Assembly (NCBI GenBank): GCA_951213105.1
Contig: OX578137.1
Coordinates: 81,489,410-81,553,409 of the forward strand
Reading direction: 5' to 3'
DNA: 64,000 bases
Origin: Amaurobius ferox
Taxonomy: Eukaryota > Arthropoda > Arachnida > Araneae > Amaurobiidae
The notes beneath the pieces were generated by a model. That model was given only the letters and a program-made list of their open reading frames with translations. It made no database searches and was not told the origin of the DNA. Below, piece after piece: positions 51,779 through 58,212 of this stretch (positions within the stretch are counted from its first letter, which is position 1; the number at the start of each line of letters is the position of its first letter). The position numbers and the translations under genes were made by a program.

Positions 51779-52159
51779 TTATTTTTCGTACCCGTTCAAA
51801 CCTTTCTTCTTCAAATATTTTTCCATGGGGAAGTACTGCAAGTCCTTAATAAATTCTTGCTCTTTAATCAAAGCCTCCTCCTCCGAAACAGTCTTTGCTC
51901 TCAAGGAATTGAGTAAAGACTTATAAAACTTGTAGGTAAACTTGTATTCTTCTTTCCGTTCTGAGATATGCAAGGATTTATCAATAATCTCTATGACACT
52001 GACCACGATGCTCAAGGATGCTAGGGGAAGCAGAGCGAAAGCAGTCAAACTCGAAGTACCAAACAAGAACTTGGCAACTGTCAGAGACAGACTAACATCA
52101 CTGTAGAATTTGTAGCTCTTTCTGTATACGTACAACCATGACTCTAATTTTTGTTCCAT
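51779..52159 (-). CDS. Two-helix membrane protein of unknown function
   Basis: 126 residues. A hydrophobic stretch at about 23-60 (LTVAKFLFGTSSLTAFALLP, then a second strongly hydrophobic run ending VSVIEII) can form a two-helix hairpin. Charged, coiled-coil-prone regions (RKEEYKFTYKFYKSLLNSL, then SEEEALIKEQEF) follow. The topology recalls two-transmembrane SLATT-type proteins, but that is only a shape resemblance. It overlaps the end of the ATPase gene by 16 nt and starts after TTTAAATAAAAC, so it shares the minus-strand late block ATPase-membrane protein-PLA2-integrase. A role in the virion membrane, particle assembly or release is possible. I do not recognise the family. Confidence 0.6.
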   Translation of the reverse strand: MEQKLESWLYVYRKSYKFYSDVSLSLTVAKFLFGTSSLTAFALLPLASLSIVVSVIEIIDKSLHISERKEEYKFTYKFYKSLLNSLRAKTVSEEEALIKEQEFIKDLQYFPMEKYLKKKGLNGYEK

Positions 52160-52893
52160 GTTTTATTTAAAGGATCAAAACATTTCCTATACCTCATTTC
52201 AGGGTTAACTAAATCAAGCATAAAAAAATCATGAGGTTTCGTGACACACGTTTTGTACATACTATTGAACTCCCCGCTGGTGAGACTACCATCGATTTCT
52301 CGCAGGATTTGTTTAACCTCTCTTGGTTGGAGTTGAAAGAAGATAAAGTAGTTACAGTTCTTGCGTATGTTGATGGGTGTTGAGTAATATGATTGAGATA
52401 TATAGATGATGGACGCATTTTTCTTTCTACCTCTTATGAATAGGTCCTCTATGACTTTTTGCTTCTTTTCAGTCACGCAGTCATCGAATACAACTAGATT
52501 CTTAACGCTAGGATCAAGTTCATCCACTGTTATAAAATCGCTCAACTCTGACGTGAATAATGTTTCCTTCTTGAACTTGTGAAACATTTCTAAAAATTTT
52601 TCTTTATCGGCCTTCTTAACTTTTTTAAGGTTTAGAATATCATCTTCCTCTATATCATTAAACTGCGTGTATGTTTCTTGTAGAGATGAATACTTGGGCT
52701 CAAAGATGTCTTTAGCACATACGTAGAGATTGTCAAACTTCAACCAATCGTAGATGAAGTTAAGAAGCAAGTTTGTTTTACCACACCCTGAGGGTCCGGT
52801 GATTAAGAGTCTGAAGGGATGTTTGGGTAGCAGAGGATGCTGATCAGCATATGCAAACTCTTCAGGTTGCGTGTAATTCTTTATTCGAATCAT
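52144..52893 (-). CDS. FtsK/HerA-type genome-packaging ATPase
   Basis: 249 residues from the preferred ATG at 52,893. The frame extends eight codons further to 52,917, but the late-type motif TAAATAAAGAT sits right before the inner ATG (MIRIKNYTQ). In numbering from the longer start: Walker A ITGPSGCGKTNLL (39-51), Walker B NLVVFDDCV (D145-D146), then IYISQSYYSTP with the sensor glutamine Q175 and an arginine candidate R163. These enzymes pump element DNA into preformed capsids in Polintons and related viruses. It is divergently arranged with the plus-strand capsid block, sharing a 100-bp intergenic region of short repeats. The function is well supported. Confidence 0.93.
   Translation of the reverse strand: MIRIKNYTQPEEFAYADQHPLLPKHPFRLLITGPSGCGKTNLLLNFIYDWLKFDNLYVCAKDIFEPKYSSLQETYTQFNDIEEDDILNLKKVKKADKEKFLEMFHKFKKETLFTSELSDFITVDELDPSVKNLVVFDDCVTEKKQKVIEDLFIRGRKKNASIIYISQSYYSTPINIRKNCNYFIFFQLQPREVKQILREIDGSLTSGEFNSMYKTCVTKPHDFFMLDLVNPEMRYRKCFDPLNKTWNKN
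52160..52171 (-). promoter_or_regulatory. Late-type start motif
   Basis: TTTAAATAAAAC directly before the ATG of the 126-residue membrane protein, inside the end of the ATPase gene. Confidence 0.45.
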
Positions 52894-52904
52894 ATCTTTA
52901 TTTA
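52894..52904 (-). promoter_or_regulatory. Late-type start motif deciding the ATPase start
   Basis: TAAATAAAGAT abuts the ATG at 52,893. The upstream in-frame ATG at 52,917 has no such motif. Confidence 0.6.
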
Positions 52905-52912
52905 GGGTGAAA

Positions 52913-52980
52913 AACATTTGCTTTAAGGCAAAAATATTTGCTTTAAAGCAAAAACATTTACTTTAAGGCAAACATTTATT
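52913..52980. repeat. Short tandem repeats in the divergent late promoter region
   Basis: Three to four copies of an approximately 20-bp unit (AAACATTTGCTTTAAGGC and variants) lie between the divergent ATPase and 52,996 genes. Each is partly self-complementary (TTTGC..TTAAAGCAAA). This is a likely shared control region. Confidence 0.6.
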
Positions 52981-52985
52981 TGCCA

Positions 52986-52995
52986 AGTAATAAAG
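52986..52995 (+). promoter_or_regulatory. Late-type start motif
   Basis: AGTAATAAAG abuts the ATG at 52,996. Confidence 0.6.
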
Positions 52996-53799
52996 ATGAA
53001 TCAATTAGAGAAGGAACGCATCGAAAAGATAAAGGGGCAGATACTAGCCCAAAAAAGATTGGGTGAGTTACAAAAAGATCTCAGAAGAAAAAACGAGCAG
53101 CAGCTTCAAGACAAATTAGGTGTTCGAGAAACGTTAACAGAGTTTCATAAGCCTGTGACCGAACAGTTGGCTCAGCAGGAAGTATCGAGAAACGAGCAAA
53201 TGAAAGCTGTTCATAAAGCTGTTCAGGATGTAATGCAGGAAATATCCATTCCATCGTTAGAATCCACAAGAATTCCTGAATTAGAATATGGAATAAAAGA
53301 TTTGGAGCGCACGATTTATAATTTAAACTTAAATAAGGATCTAGACGAGTCTTTCATCAGAAAAGAGGGTTTTGAATTGCCTTCAGAATTAGTGAGCAAA
53401 AGTGAGGGCGAGCTGAATGAAATCATAAAACGTGCCAACGACAGAAATAAAGAATTCGGAACTAGAAAAGGGCCTATAAAGAAAGAATGGATGAACGTCA
53501 CAGAAGATAATGGAGATAGGAAAGAATATTTAAGAAAAGAGTTGGCCAAGTATAACCACAAAATTCAAATGATGAGGAACTATACAAAAGCACTCAAAAC
53601 ACTCAGGGATGGACATTATTATACAGGCGAGGGTATCGATGGGATGGAGCTGCTTTCGCGGCTGACGGATAAAAGATGTAGTGGGAGTAAAAGTAAAAAG
53701 CTCTACAATAAAATCGTTACTCTGTTGGATACGCTTTTAAAAAAGGGTGAGCTAACCAATGATTTTGTAAAAAGCTACTACGCAAAGTTTTTGAGCTAG
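52996..53799 (+). CDS. Coiled-coil Polinton protein, probably virion-related
   Basis: 267 residues, highly charged and mostly helical. An N-terminal Lys/Glu/Gln-rich coiled coil (EKERIEKIKGQILAQKRLGE) is followed by a middle with IPSLESTRIPELEYGIKDLE and a C-terminal HYYTGEGIDGMELLSRLTDK plus a helical tail. I do not recognise a family with certainty. It heads the plus-strand block that continues with the membrane-active protein, protease, penton and major capsid, starts at a late-type motif, and is not separated from the next gene by a unit-end hairpin. That context suggests a core or scaffold protein, but this is inference from position. Confidence 0.65.
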   Translation: MNQLEKERIEKIKGQILAQKRLGELQKDLRRKNEQQLQDKLGVRETLTEFHKPVTEQLAQQEVSRNEQMKAVHKAVQDVMQEISIPSLESTRIPELEYGIKDLERTIYNLNLNKDLDESFIRKEGFELPSELVSKSEGELNEIIKRANDRNKEFGTRKGPIKKEWMNVTEDNGDRKEYLRKELAKYNHKIQMMRNYTKALKTLRDGHYYTGEGIDGMELLSRLTDKRCSGSKSKKLYNKIVTLLDTLLKKGELTNDFVKSYYAKFLS

Positions 53800-53814
53800 C
53801 GAAAATTTTTCTCT

Positions 53815-53825
53815 GCATATAATAA
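53815..53825 (+). promoter_or_regulatory. Late-type start motif
   Basis: GCATATAATAA abuts the ATG at 53,826. Confidence 0.6.
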
Positions 53826-54209
53826 ATGAGTAACTACGTTAAAACAAAAGTACATCTGAGTGATCATCAGATCAACAAGTTAAAGACTGCACACAAGAAA
53901 AAAGAGGAGGTCACTTTACAGATCAATACCTCCAAGGCGCCAAATCATGATCTATATCTTACTCAAACACAGATCGAGCAACTAAAGAAGGGCAAACGCA
54001 TAAAGATCAGCAAAACACAACTGGAGAAAAATGGTGGATTCTTGCCTTTTCTTATCCCCATTCTCACCACTTTGGCTACCGGTGCTCTTTCGGGGGCAGC
54101 TGGATGGGGAGCTAAAAAGATTATGGATAAAGTGAGCGGATCCGGTTGCAAGGGAAAGAAAAAAAAGGGGAAAGGCGTTCTACAAAACTGGGAATCTCGA
54201 ACAATCTGA
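53826..54209 (+). CDS. Membrane-active, basic virion protein (adenovirus pVI/pX-like type)
   Basis: 127 residues. The N-terminal half has repeated strand-helix units (VHLSDHQINKLKTAHKK, LYLTQTQIEQLKKGKRIKIS). Then comes GGFLPFLIPILTTLATGALS (70-89), a hydrophobic membrane-seeking segment, AAGWGAKKIMDKVSGSG, and a lysine-rich end. Polintons and adintoviruses commonly carry such a small protein between capsid genes, compared with adenovirus core or pVI-like proteins; that comparison is from general knowledge. The last 15 codons after AAAAAAG (54,161-54,167) overlap the protease frame. The conserved-looking part ends at about the slippery run, and the remainder (KGKGVLQNWESRTI) looks arbitrary. 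That is consistent with the main conserved product of the 3' end being the protease fusion. Confidence 0.7.
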   Translation: MSNYVKTKVHLSDHQINKLKTAHKKKEEVTLQINTSKAPNHDLYLTQTQIEQLKKGKRIKISKTQLEKNGGFLPFLIPILTTLATGALSGAAGWGAKKIMDKVSGSGCKGKKKKGKGVLQNWESRTI

Positions 54210-54646
54210 TCGAGGAATGTATGAATGGTGAGAAAGGGTTTCGTGGCGTCTTCACATCTGACATGCTACCCAAAAAGATGAGAAAGTTTGAAAGTGGAAT
54301 TATTAATTTAGACTTGTCGACAGGGCCTGGTACTCATTGGGTGGCCTACTACAACGATCCACATAATAATTTTGTAGAATATTTTGATTCATTCGGAGAC
54401 TACAAATATAACAATATTCCTTTAAAGGATGTCATTATCCCAGCAAACATATTTCGCTACCTGAGATCATCAAATAAGGAAGTTCGATACAATTCAAGCT
54501 TCCTGCAGAAACCCACATCTGACCGCTGTGGCTACTTCAGTATGACATACATAAAAAAGAGAAATAGAGGCCTCCTTCCTTGGGACATCTTGTACTCCCT
54601 AACTCAAGAACCAAGTGATCATAATGAGAAGAAAGTGCTACTTTAA
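54146..54646 (+). CDS. pro: Adenain-type cysteine protease
   Basis: 166 codons from a TTG. It is homologous in pattern to the adenovirus maturation protease, which cleaves capsid precursors. Catalytic residues: H64 (GTHWVAYYND), D81 (EYFDSFGD), Q121 and C128 (SDRCGYFSM). The spacings H-17-D and Q-7-C equal those of adenain. FRGVFTSDMLPKK and GIINLDLSTGPGTHW are family-typical. The frame is closed upstream by TAA (54,128-54,130) and has no ATG until 54,221. That ATG lies inside the conserved N-terminal part (LGISNNLIEEC precedes it). The frame is -1 to the previous gene across AAAAAAG. Expression as a frameshift extension of the membrane-active virion protein would deliver protease into particles. 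Hairpin 6 follows the stop. Confidence 0.92.
   Translation: MQGKEKKGERRSTKLGISNNLIEECMNGEKGFRGVFTSDMLPKKMRKFESGIINLDLSTGPGTHWVAYYNDPHNNFVEYFDSFGDYKYNNIPLKDVIIPANIFRYLRSSNKEVRYNSSFLQKPTSDRCGYFSMTYIKKRNRGLLPWDILYSLTQEPSDHNEKKVLL
54161..54167 (+). promoter_or_regulatory. Candidate -1 ribosomal frameshift site, membrane-active protein to protease
   Basis: AAAAAAG in X_XXY_YYZ phase of the upstream frame (codons AAA AAA AAG). Slipping back one base enters the protease frame at 54,167. The upstream frame then stops at a TGA (54,207-54,209). I found no convincing stimulatory stem at 5-9 nt, only a CTCGA/TCGAG stem about 28 nt downstream. Confidence 0.6.
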
Positions 54647-54659
54647 TGAAGCATGCGTG

Positions 54660-54691
54660 TTATTTTAATAGGTCAAAGCCTATTAAAATAA
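54660..54691. terminator. Unit-end hairpin 6
   Basis: 13-bp arms TTATTTTAATAGG and complement, 14 nt after the protease stop. Confidence 0.75.
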
Positions 54692-54699
54692 AAAAAATG

Positions 54700-54710
54700 C
54701 TTATAATAAA
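54700..54710 (+). promoter_or_regulatory. Late-type start motif
   Basis: CTTATAATAAA abuts the ATG at 54,711. Confidence 0.65.
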
Positions 54711-55400
54711 ATGACTCTGCTTATATTAAACTCAAAAGACTACCCAAAATCAGAAGACTTTACTGTCGAATACGCTACGCCTCTGAAGATCAAGAGGGTT
54801 GCTTTGCAATCTTTTTCCTTATGGGTTTCATGGTTCAACATTTGCAAGGCCTACGAGAACAACAAGCTTTCATTCTACGATGGCAGCCTTTGGCATGATC
54901 TAACTATTCCTGATGGAAATTATACTCTGGGGGAGCTAAACGATTACATGACGACATACTTCAGGAACGAAAGTCCTCCCATACAGTTTGGCGTGATATT
55001 CGCTCGACAGAGATTTGTGATAAAACTGAAAGAACACTACAAGCTTGATTTATCGAAGAGTAAGCTTCATGAGATTTTAGGCTTTGAACCAAAGGTTTAC
55101 GAAGAAGTGAAACAAGAAGCCAAGTACGTGGCTAACATCTCTAGAAGCGTCGATGATATTCATATCCATTGCGATATAATAGAGGGCGCTTATTTGAACC
55201 AATTTGCATCGGAAGTTATCCATTCTTTCACGCCGGCGCAAGAGCCAGGTAGTTTGCTCTCTAAAGATTTTGACAGACCCATCTTTTTTAAGACAAAGAG
55301 TAACCACGTATACAGGATCAGGATGCGTCTGACCAATCAGGACGGTGTACCAATTAACCTCAATAATCAGAGAGTTCTTTACAGGTTGTTGGTGGAGTGA
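54711..55400 (+). CDS. Minor capsid (penton) protein, single jelly roll
   Basis: 229 residues, the usual size for Polinton minor capsid proteins, which form the vertices of the icosahedral particle. Typical features: ALQSFSLWVSWFNI near the N-terminus, DLTIPDGNYTLGELNDYM (about 63-80), VANISRSVDDIHIHCDIIEG (about 142-161), then SFTPAQEPGSLL and a C-terminal YRIRMRLTNQDGVPINLNN. It lies between the protease and the major capsid gene. Unit-end hairpin 6 precedes it, and it runs without a hairpin into the next two genes, so penton, the 76-residue protein and major capsid may be one unit. Confidence 0.88.
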   Translation: MTLLILNSKDYPKSEDFTVEYATPLKIKRVALQSFSLWVSWFNICKAYENNKLSFYDGSLWHDLTIPDGNYTLGELNDYMTTYFRNESPPIQFGVIFARQRFVIKLKEHYKLDLSKSKLHEILGFEPKVYEEVKQEAKYVANISRSVDDIHIHCDIIEGAYLNQFASEVIHSFTPAQEPGSLLSKDFDRPIFFKTKSNHVYRIRMRLTNQDGVPINLNNQRVLYRLLVE

Positions 55401-55413
55401 AGAAAATTTTTGT

Positions 55414-55424
55414 ACTTACAATAA
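55414..55424 (+). promoter_or_regulatory. Late-type start motif
   Basis: ACTTACAATAA-type motif directly before the ATG at 55,425. Confidence 0.5.
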
Positions 55425-55655
55425 ATGAACAGACATAGACTTTACGGAGCAAGCAAGAGGATACAAGGCCGAGGCTTCTTTGGGAGAAAGCTTTTGAACG
55501 TAGCTATGAAAGAGGTTGAACAAGAGGTGCAGCAAGCAGTGAATAGTAAATTGGAGTCAATCCTTAATAAATCCATTAGAAGAGGCGCAGGCTTAAAAGT
55601 AGTGAATGAAGATAAATTAGAAGCTATCCTTGCAAAGAATATGAAGCGAAAATAA
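55425..55655 (+). CDS. Small basic protein between capsid genes
   Basis: 76 residues. An Arg/Lys-rich head (NRHRLYGASKRIQGRGFFGR) is followed by an amphipathic helix (VAMKEVEQEVQQAVNSKLES) and a basic end (NMKRK). No family is recognised. Size, charge and position between penton and major capsid genes suggest a DNA-binding core protein or a capsid cement or peripentonal protein (inference). It starts 25 nt after the penton stop at a late-type motif and ends 20 nt before the major capsid ATG. Confidence 0.65.
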   Translation: MNRHRLYGASKRIQGRGFFGRKLLNVAMKEVEQEVQQAVNSKLESILNKSIRRGAGLKVVNEDKLEAILAKNMKRK

Positions 55656-55663
55656 TTTTACTG

Positions 55664-55675
55664 CATATAATAAAG
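55664..55675 (+). promoter_or_regulatory. Late-type start motif
   Basis: CATATAATAAAG abuts the ATG at 55,676. Confidence 0.65.
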
Positions 55676-57028
55676 ATGAACAATATTTGGGAATTAAAAC
55701 AAACGTCAGAAGACGTCATCAGAGACATAGAAAGTTTTGAGTACAGAGAAATTAAAGAAACGCACAGCACTCAGGATACGAGTGAAGATGCCACGTATAA
55801 CTTTCACATACTCGACACAAACGCTAAAATTCTCTACTCCAAAGGATATATTCACCAAGAACTCAGAGTCGTAAAAGGAAACGGAGATTCTGTAGGGGAA
55901 GAGAACGTGACATTGGTGAATGGTGGAGGTTTACTCAGGAGAAGTATCATGACCGTCGGTGCATACGAGATAGATTCAGATGTGCATGAAACATCCTTGA
56001 TGCTTCAGGTTATGGGTTTAATTAACTTCACACCTGATTATACAACTTCGGAAGCGACCAATATGTTTTACTATATAGATACCTCTGATTCTGCCGAGAG
56101 AGGGTCGTTCAAGTTTAACGGTGCCCTCACCGATGCTACAACAATAACAAATTTTTTCGCTAACTTAAGAGTGAATGATGAGCGTAACGAAGGTTTTGCC
56201 AAAAGATGGATATATACCCGAGATAGTCAGTCTGTGCACATATTTATACCACTCAAATACATTTTCGGCTTCCTCAAAGATTATGAAAAAGTCATTACAG
56301 GCTTTGACGTAAAATTTCAGTTTCAAAGAAACAGTCACAAGAACATGCTGTATACAAATGCACAAAATCCTAATTATAAAGTACAAGTCAAGAAACTTTC
56401 GCTTTGGCTACCTTATGTTAAATTCAATTCTTCTGTTGATGGTCAGTTTACAAAATTGATTCTGTCGGACCAATCCATCGACCTTAACTGGAGGCAACCG
56501 AGAGTAGTCAAATCCAACATTTTAGAAAATAGCAGCGGATCATGCAACATACCCGCCACGACTGATGAAGTGATGAGCCTTTACGTTGTGCCCCAATATG
56601 ATGAAAGAAACGAAAACTTTTCTCAAAACAACATGCTGTTTGATAACTTAGACATGATTGATTGCTGGCTTATGGTCAATAACGTGAGGGTGCCAAACAT
56701 CAACTATACTATGGACTTTGTGAAAAAAGATTATTCGAGACTCTACGCTGCTCTCTTAGATGCAGGACTTAACAATCTCACTTCCGAGACCGGCTGTCTC
56801 ATCAACTATGAAACCTTCAGAAGTCTCTATCCAATCATATGCTTCAACTTATCTTTTCACGAGCCGTACGTAAATGTTAGCAACCTGATGATTGAATTTC
56901 ACTGGAGACTGAAGAGCAGCCCCCAGAATAAGAAGTATGTATTTTACTTTGTTTTGATCGAGAGAAAGAGATGCAAACTCAATATGGCAGAAAAGAAGAT
57001 CACAATGTTGAATACTTTAAGGATGTGA
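55676..57028 (+). CDS. Major capsid protein, double jelly roll
   Basis: 450 residues, within the range of Polinton major capsid proteins, which build pseudo-hexameric capsomers like those of adenovirus hexon and related viruses. Seen in the sequence: beta-rich composition, ILDTNAKILYSKGYIHQELR followed by NVTLVNGGGLLRRSIMTVGA and YEIDSDVHETSLM near the first jelly roll, VHIFIPLKYIFGFLKDYEKV at the junction, and a C-terminal LMIEFHWRLKSSPQNKKYVF. The order minor capsid then major capsid is typical of the family. The frame is complete, starts at a late-type motif and is followed 20 nt later by hairpin 7. The particle-forming gene set therefore looks intact. Confidence 0.9.
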   Translation: MNNIWELKQTSEDVIRDIESFEYREIKETHSTQDTSEDATYNFHILDTNAKILYSKGYIHQELRVVKGNGDSVGEENVTLVNGGGLLRRSIMTVGAYEIDSDVHETSLMLQVMGLINFTPDYTTSEATNMFYYIDTSDSAERGSFKFNGALTDATTITNFFANLRVNDERNEGFAKRWIYTRDSQSVHIFIPLKYIFGFLKDYEKVITGFDVKFQFQRNSHKNMLYTNAQNPNYKVQVKKLSLWLPYVKFNSSVDGQFTKLILSDQSIDLNWRQPRVVKSNILENSSGSCNIPATTDEVMSLYVVPQYDERNENFSQNNMLFDNLDMIDCWLMVNNVRVPNINYTMDFVKKDYSRLYAALLDAGLNNLTSETGCLINYETFRSLYPIICFNLSFHEPYVNVSNLMIEFHWRLKSSPQNKKYVFYFVLIERKRCKLNMAEKKITMLNTLRM

Positions 57029-57048
57029 ACTCAACAGATTACTTTAGA

Positions 57049-57074
57049 TTTTAATAGATTACGATCTATTAAAA
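57049..57074. terminator. Unit-end hairpin 7
   Basis: 11-bp arms TTTTAATAGAT and complement, 20 nt after the major capsid stop. Confidence 0.7.
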
Positions 57075-57081
57075 ACTTATT

Positions 57082-57094
57082 TATAATAATAAAG
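57082..57094 (+). promoter_or_regulatory. Late-type start motif
   Basis: TATAATAATAAAG abuts the ATG at 57,095. Confidence 0.65.
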
Positions 57095-57937
57095 ATGGCT
57101 TGGTTTCCTTTTGGAATATACTACCCTAGAAAAGCAGTGGGTCTTCGCGGTCCACCTGGAATAGGGTTTAAACTCACAGACGATGGGAATTATGATATGG
57201 AAAATAAGGTGCTCAAAAACTGTCACAACCCAGTTGATGATCAGGATGTTTCAACTAAACATTTTGTTCAGACAGAGTTAGAAAAGAATTACTTTGGTTT
57301 AAGACAAATCATTGAAGACAGTAAAAACAATTTTAATGATAGTTTCTTAAATTTTGTTCGTGGAACAGCTGAAAGGATAAAAAATCTGGATAGTGCTCTT
57401 AGAGGTGAAATTGCTGATAGTGTTTCTAAATTAGATGTCAGATTCTTGAGATTAAATGGTAGAAGACCCATTGACGCTAAAGGTAAAAGGATAGGTAATG
57501 TCGCGGACCCTATTGAAGACATGAATGCGGTTAATAAAAAGTACTTGGAAAACTATGTTGACAATAAAGTATGTTATGCAACCACCACATCAGGATACAT
57601 TACTATTAGACCTAGTACCAATGCGAATGCTGTTATTTTTACGAAGTTTTCCGGTGATGCTTTGAACTCAGAATGTAAATTCTCTCGGGACGGTTTTTTT
57701 AGACTGGGATTGTACCTTGATCCTCAAAAGATAATCGATGAATTAATCGTTGTTAAGTTATCCATTAATAACAAGCAGTACGTTCACAAAATGAAAGTAG
57801 CCACTGAATTCGTGTTAATTCTCGGAGAGGTTAAACAAGATGACCAGTTAAAGATTTTCTTACGATGTGATGCTGAGTTCACAGTTCAACCATTTCTAAA
57901 AATTGAAGAAATCAAGTGGACACTCCAGATGCCGTAA
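57095..57937 (+). CDS. Candidate virion fibre with collagen-like and phage-fibre-like repeats
   Basis: 280 residues. Near the N-terminus is a short collagen-like stretch VGLRGPPGIG (15-24). Two copies of a segment typical of trimeric tail-fibre shafts follow: MENKVLKNCHNPVDDQDVST (35-54, ending in KHFV) and DAKGKRIGNVADPIEDMNAV (128-147, ending in NKKY). A helical, coiled-coil-prone stretch separates them. The C-terminal 110 residues (from SGYITIRPS) are beta-rich, as in a globular C1q/TNF-like or fibre head domain. I infer a trimeric attachment fibre located at the capsid vertex; no receptor can be named. It is its own unit, with hairpin 7 before it, a late-type motif at the start and hairpin 8 after it. 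It is not one of the universal Polinton genes. Confidence 0.6.
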   Translation: MAWFPFGIYYPRKAVGLRGPPGIGFKLTDDGNYDMENKVLKNCHNPVDDQDVSTKHFVQTELEKNYFGLRQIIEDSKNNFNDSFLNFVRGTAERIKNLDSALRGEIADSVSKLDVRFLRLNGRRPIDAKGKRIGNVADPIEDMNAVNKKYLENYVDNKVCYATTTSGYITIRPSTNANAVIFTKFSGDALNSECKFSRDGFFRLGLYLDPQKIIDELIVVKLSINNKQYVHKMKVATEFVLILGEVKQDDQLKIFLRCDAEFTVQPFLKIEEIKWTLQMP

Positions 57938-57997
57938 AAAAATGAATACGTCCGATATTGTATCTAAACTGATTGCTAACGTTCTATAGACATTCAC

Positions 57998-58021
57998 TTT
58001 TAATGATTTATATCATTAAAA
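57998..58021. terminator. Unit-end hairpin 8 (between convergent units)
   Basis: 10-bp arms TTTTAATGAT and complement, between the fibre gene and the convergent 50-residue gene. Confidence 0.7.
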
Positions 58022-58039
58022 CTGTTTATGAACCCCCAG

Positions 58040-58192
58040 CTATTCTTTTATAAGTTTGACAATTGTTTCAAACTGATCATGCAACTTCTTCAAAGATTTA
58101 TTCATTTCTGAAATGTCACCGCTTAAAACATCGAATTGGAGATACTGATAAAGAATTCTATAGCGAAATATCTCAGACTCAATTTCATTCAT
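58040..58192 (-). CDS. 50-residue helical protein
   Basis: A small frame starting MNEIESEIFRYRILYQYLQF and ending in a helical, charged tail (LKKLHDQFETIVKLIKE). It looks like one long amphipathic helix and may form a coiled coil. Support for a real gene comes from context: ATATAAATAA, the late-type motif, abuts its ATG, and hairpin 8 lies 19 nt beyond its stop, convergent with the fibre gene. No family is recognised. It could be a small regulator or a structural accessory. Confidence 0.55.
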   Translation of the reverse strand: MNEIESEIFRYRILYQYLQFDVLSGDISEMNKSLKKLHDQFETIVKLIKE

Positions 58193-58203
58193 TTATTTAT
58201 ATT
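58193..58203 (-). promoter_or_regulatory. Late-type start motif
   Basis: On the minus strand AATATAAATAA abuts the ATG at 58,192. Confidence 0.55.
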
Positions 58204-58212
58204 TTGTTTTCT

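Noticed and set aside
54146..54224. Stem at CTCGA/TCGAG downstream of AAAAAAG as a frameshift stimulator
   Set aside because: It begins about 28 nt after the heptamer, too far for a standard stimulatory structure.
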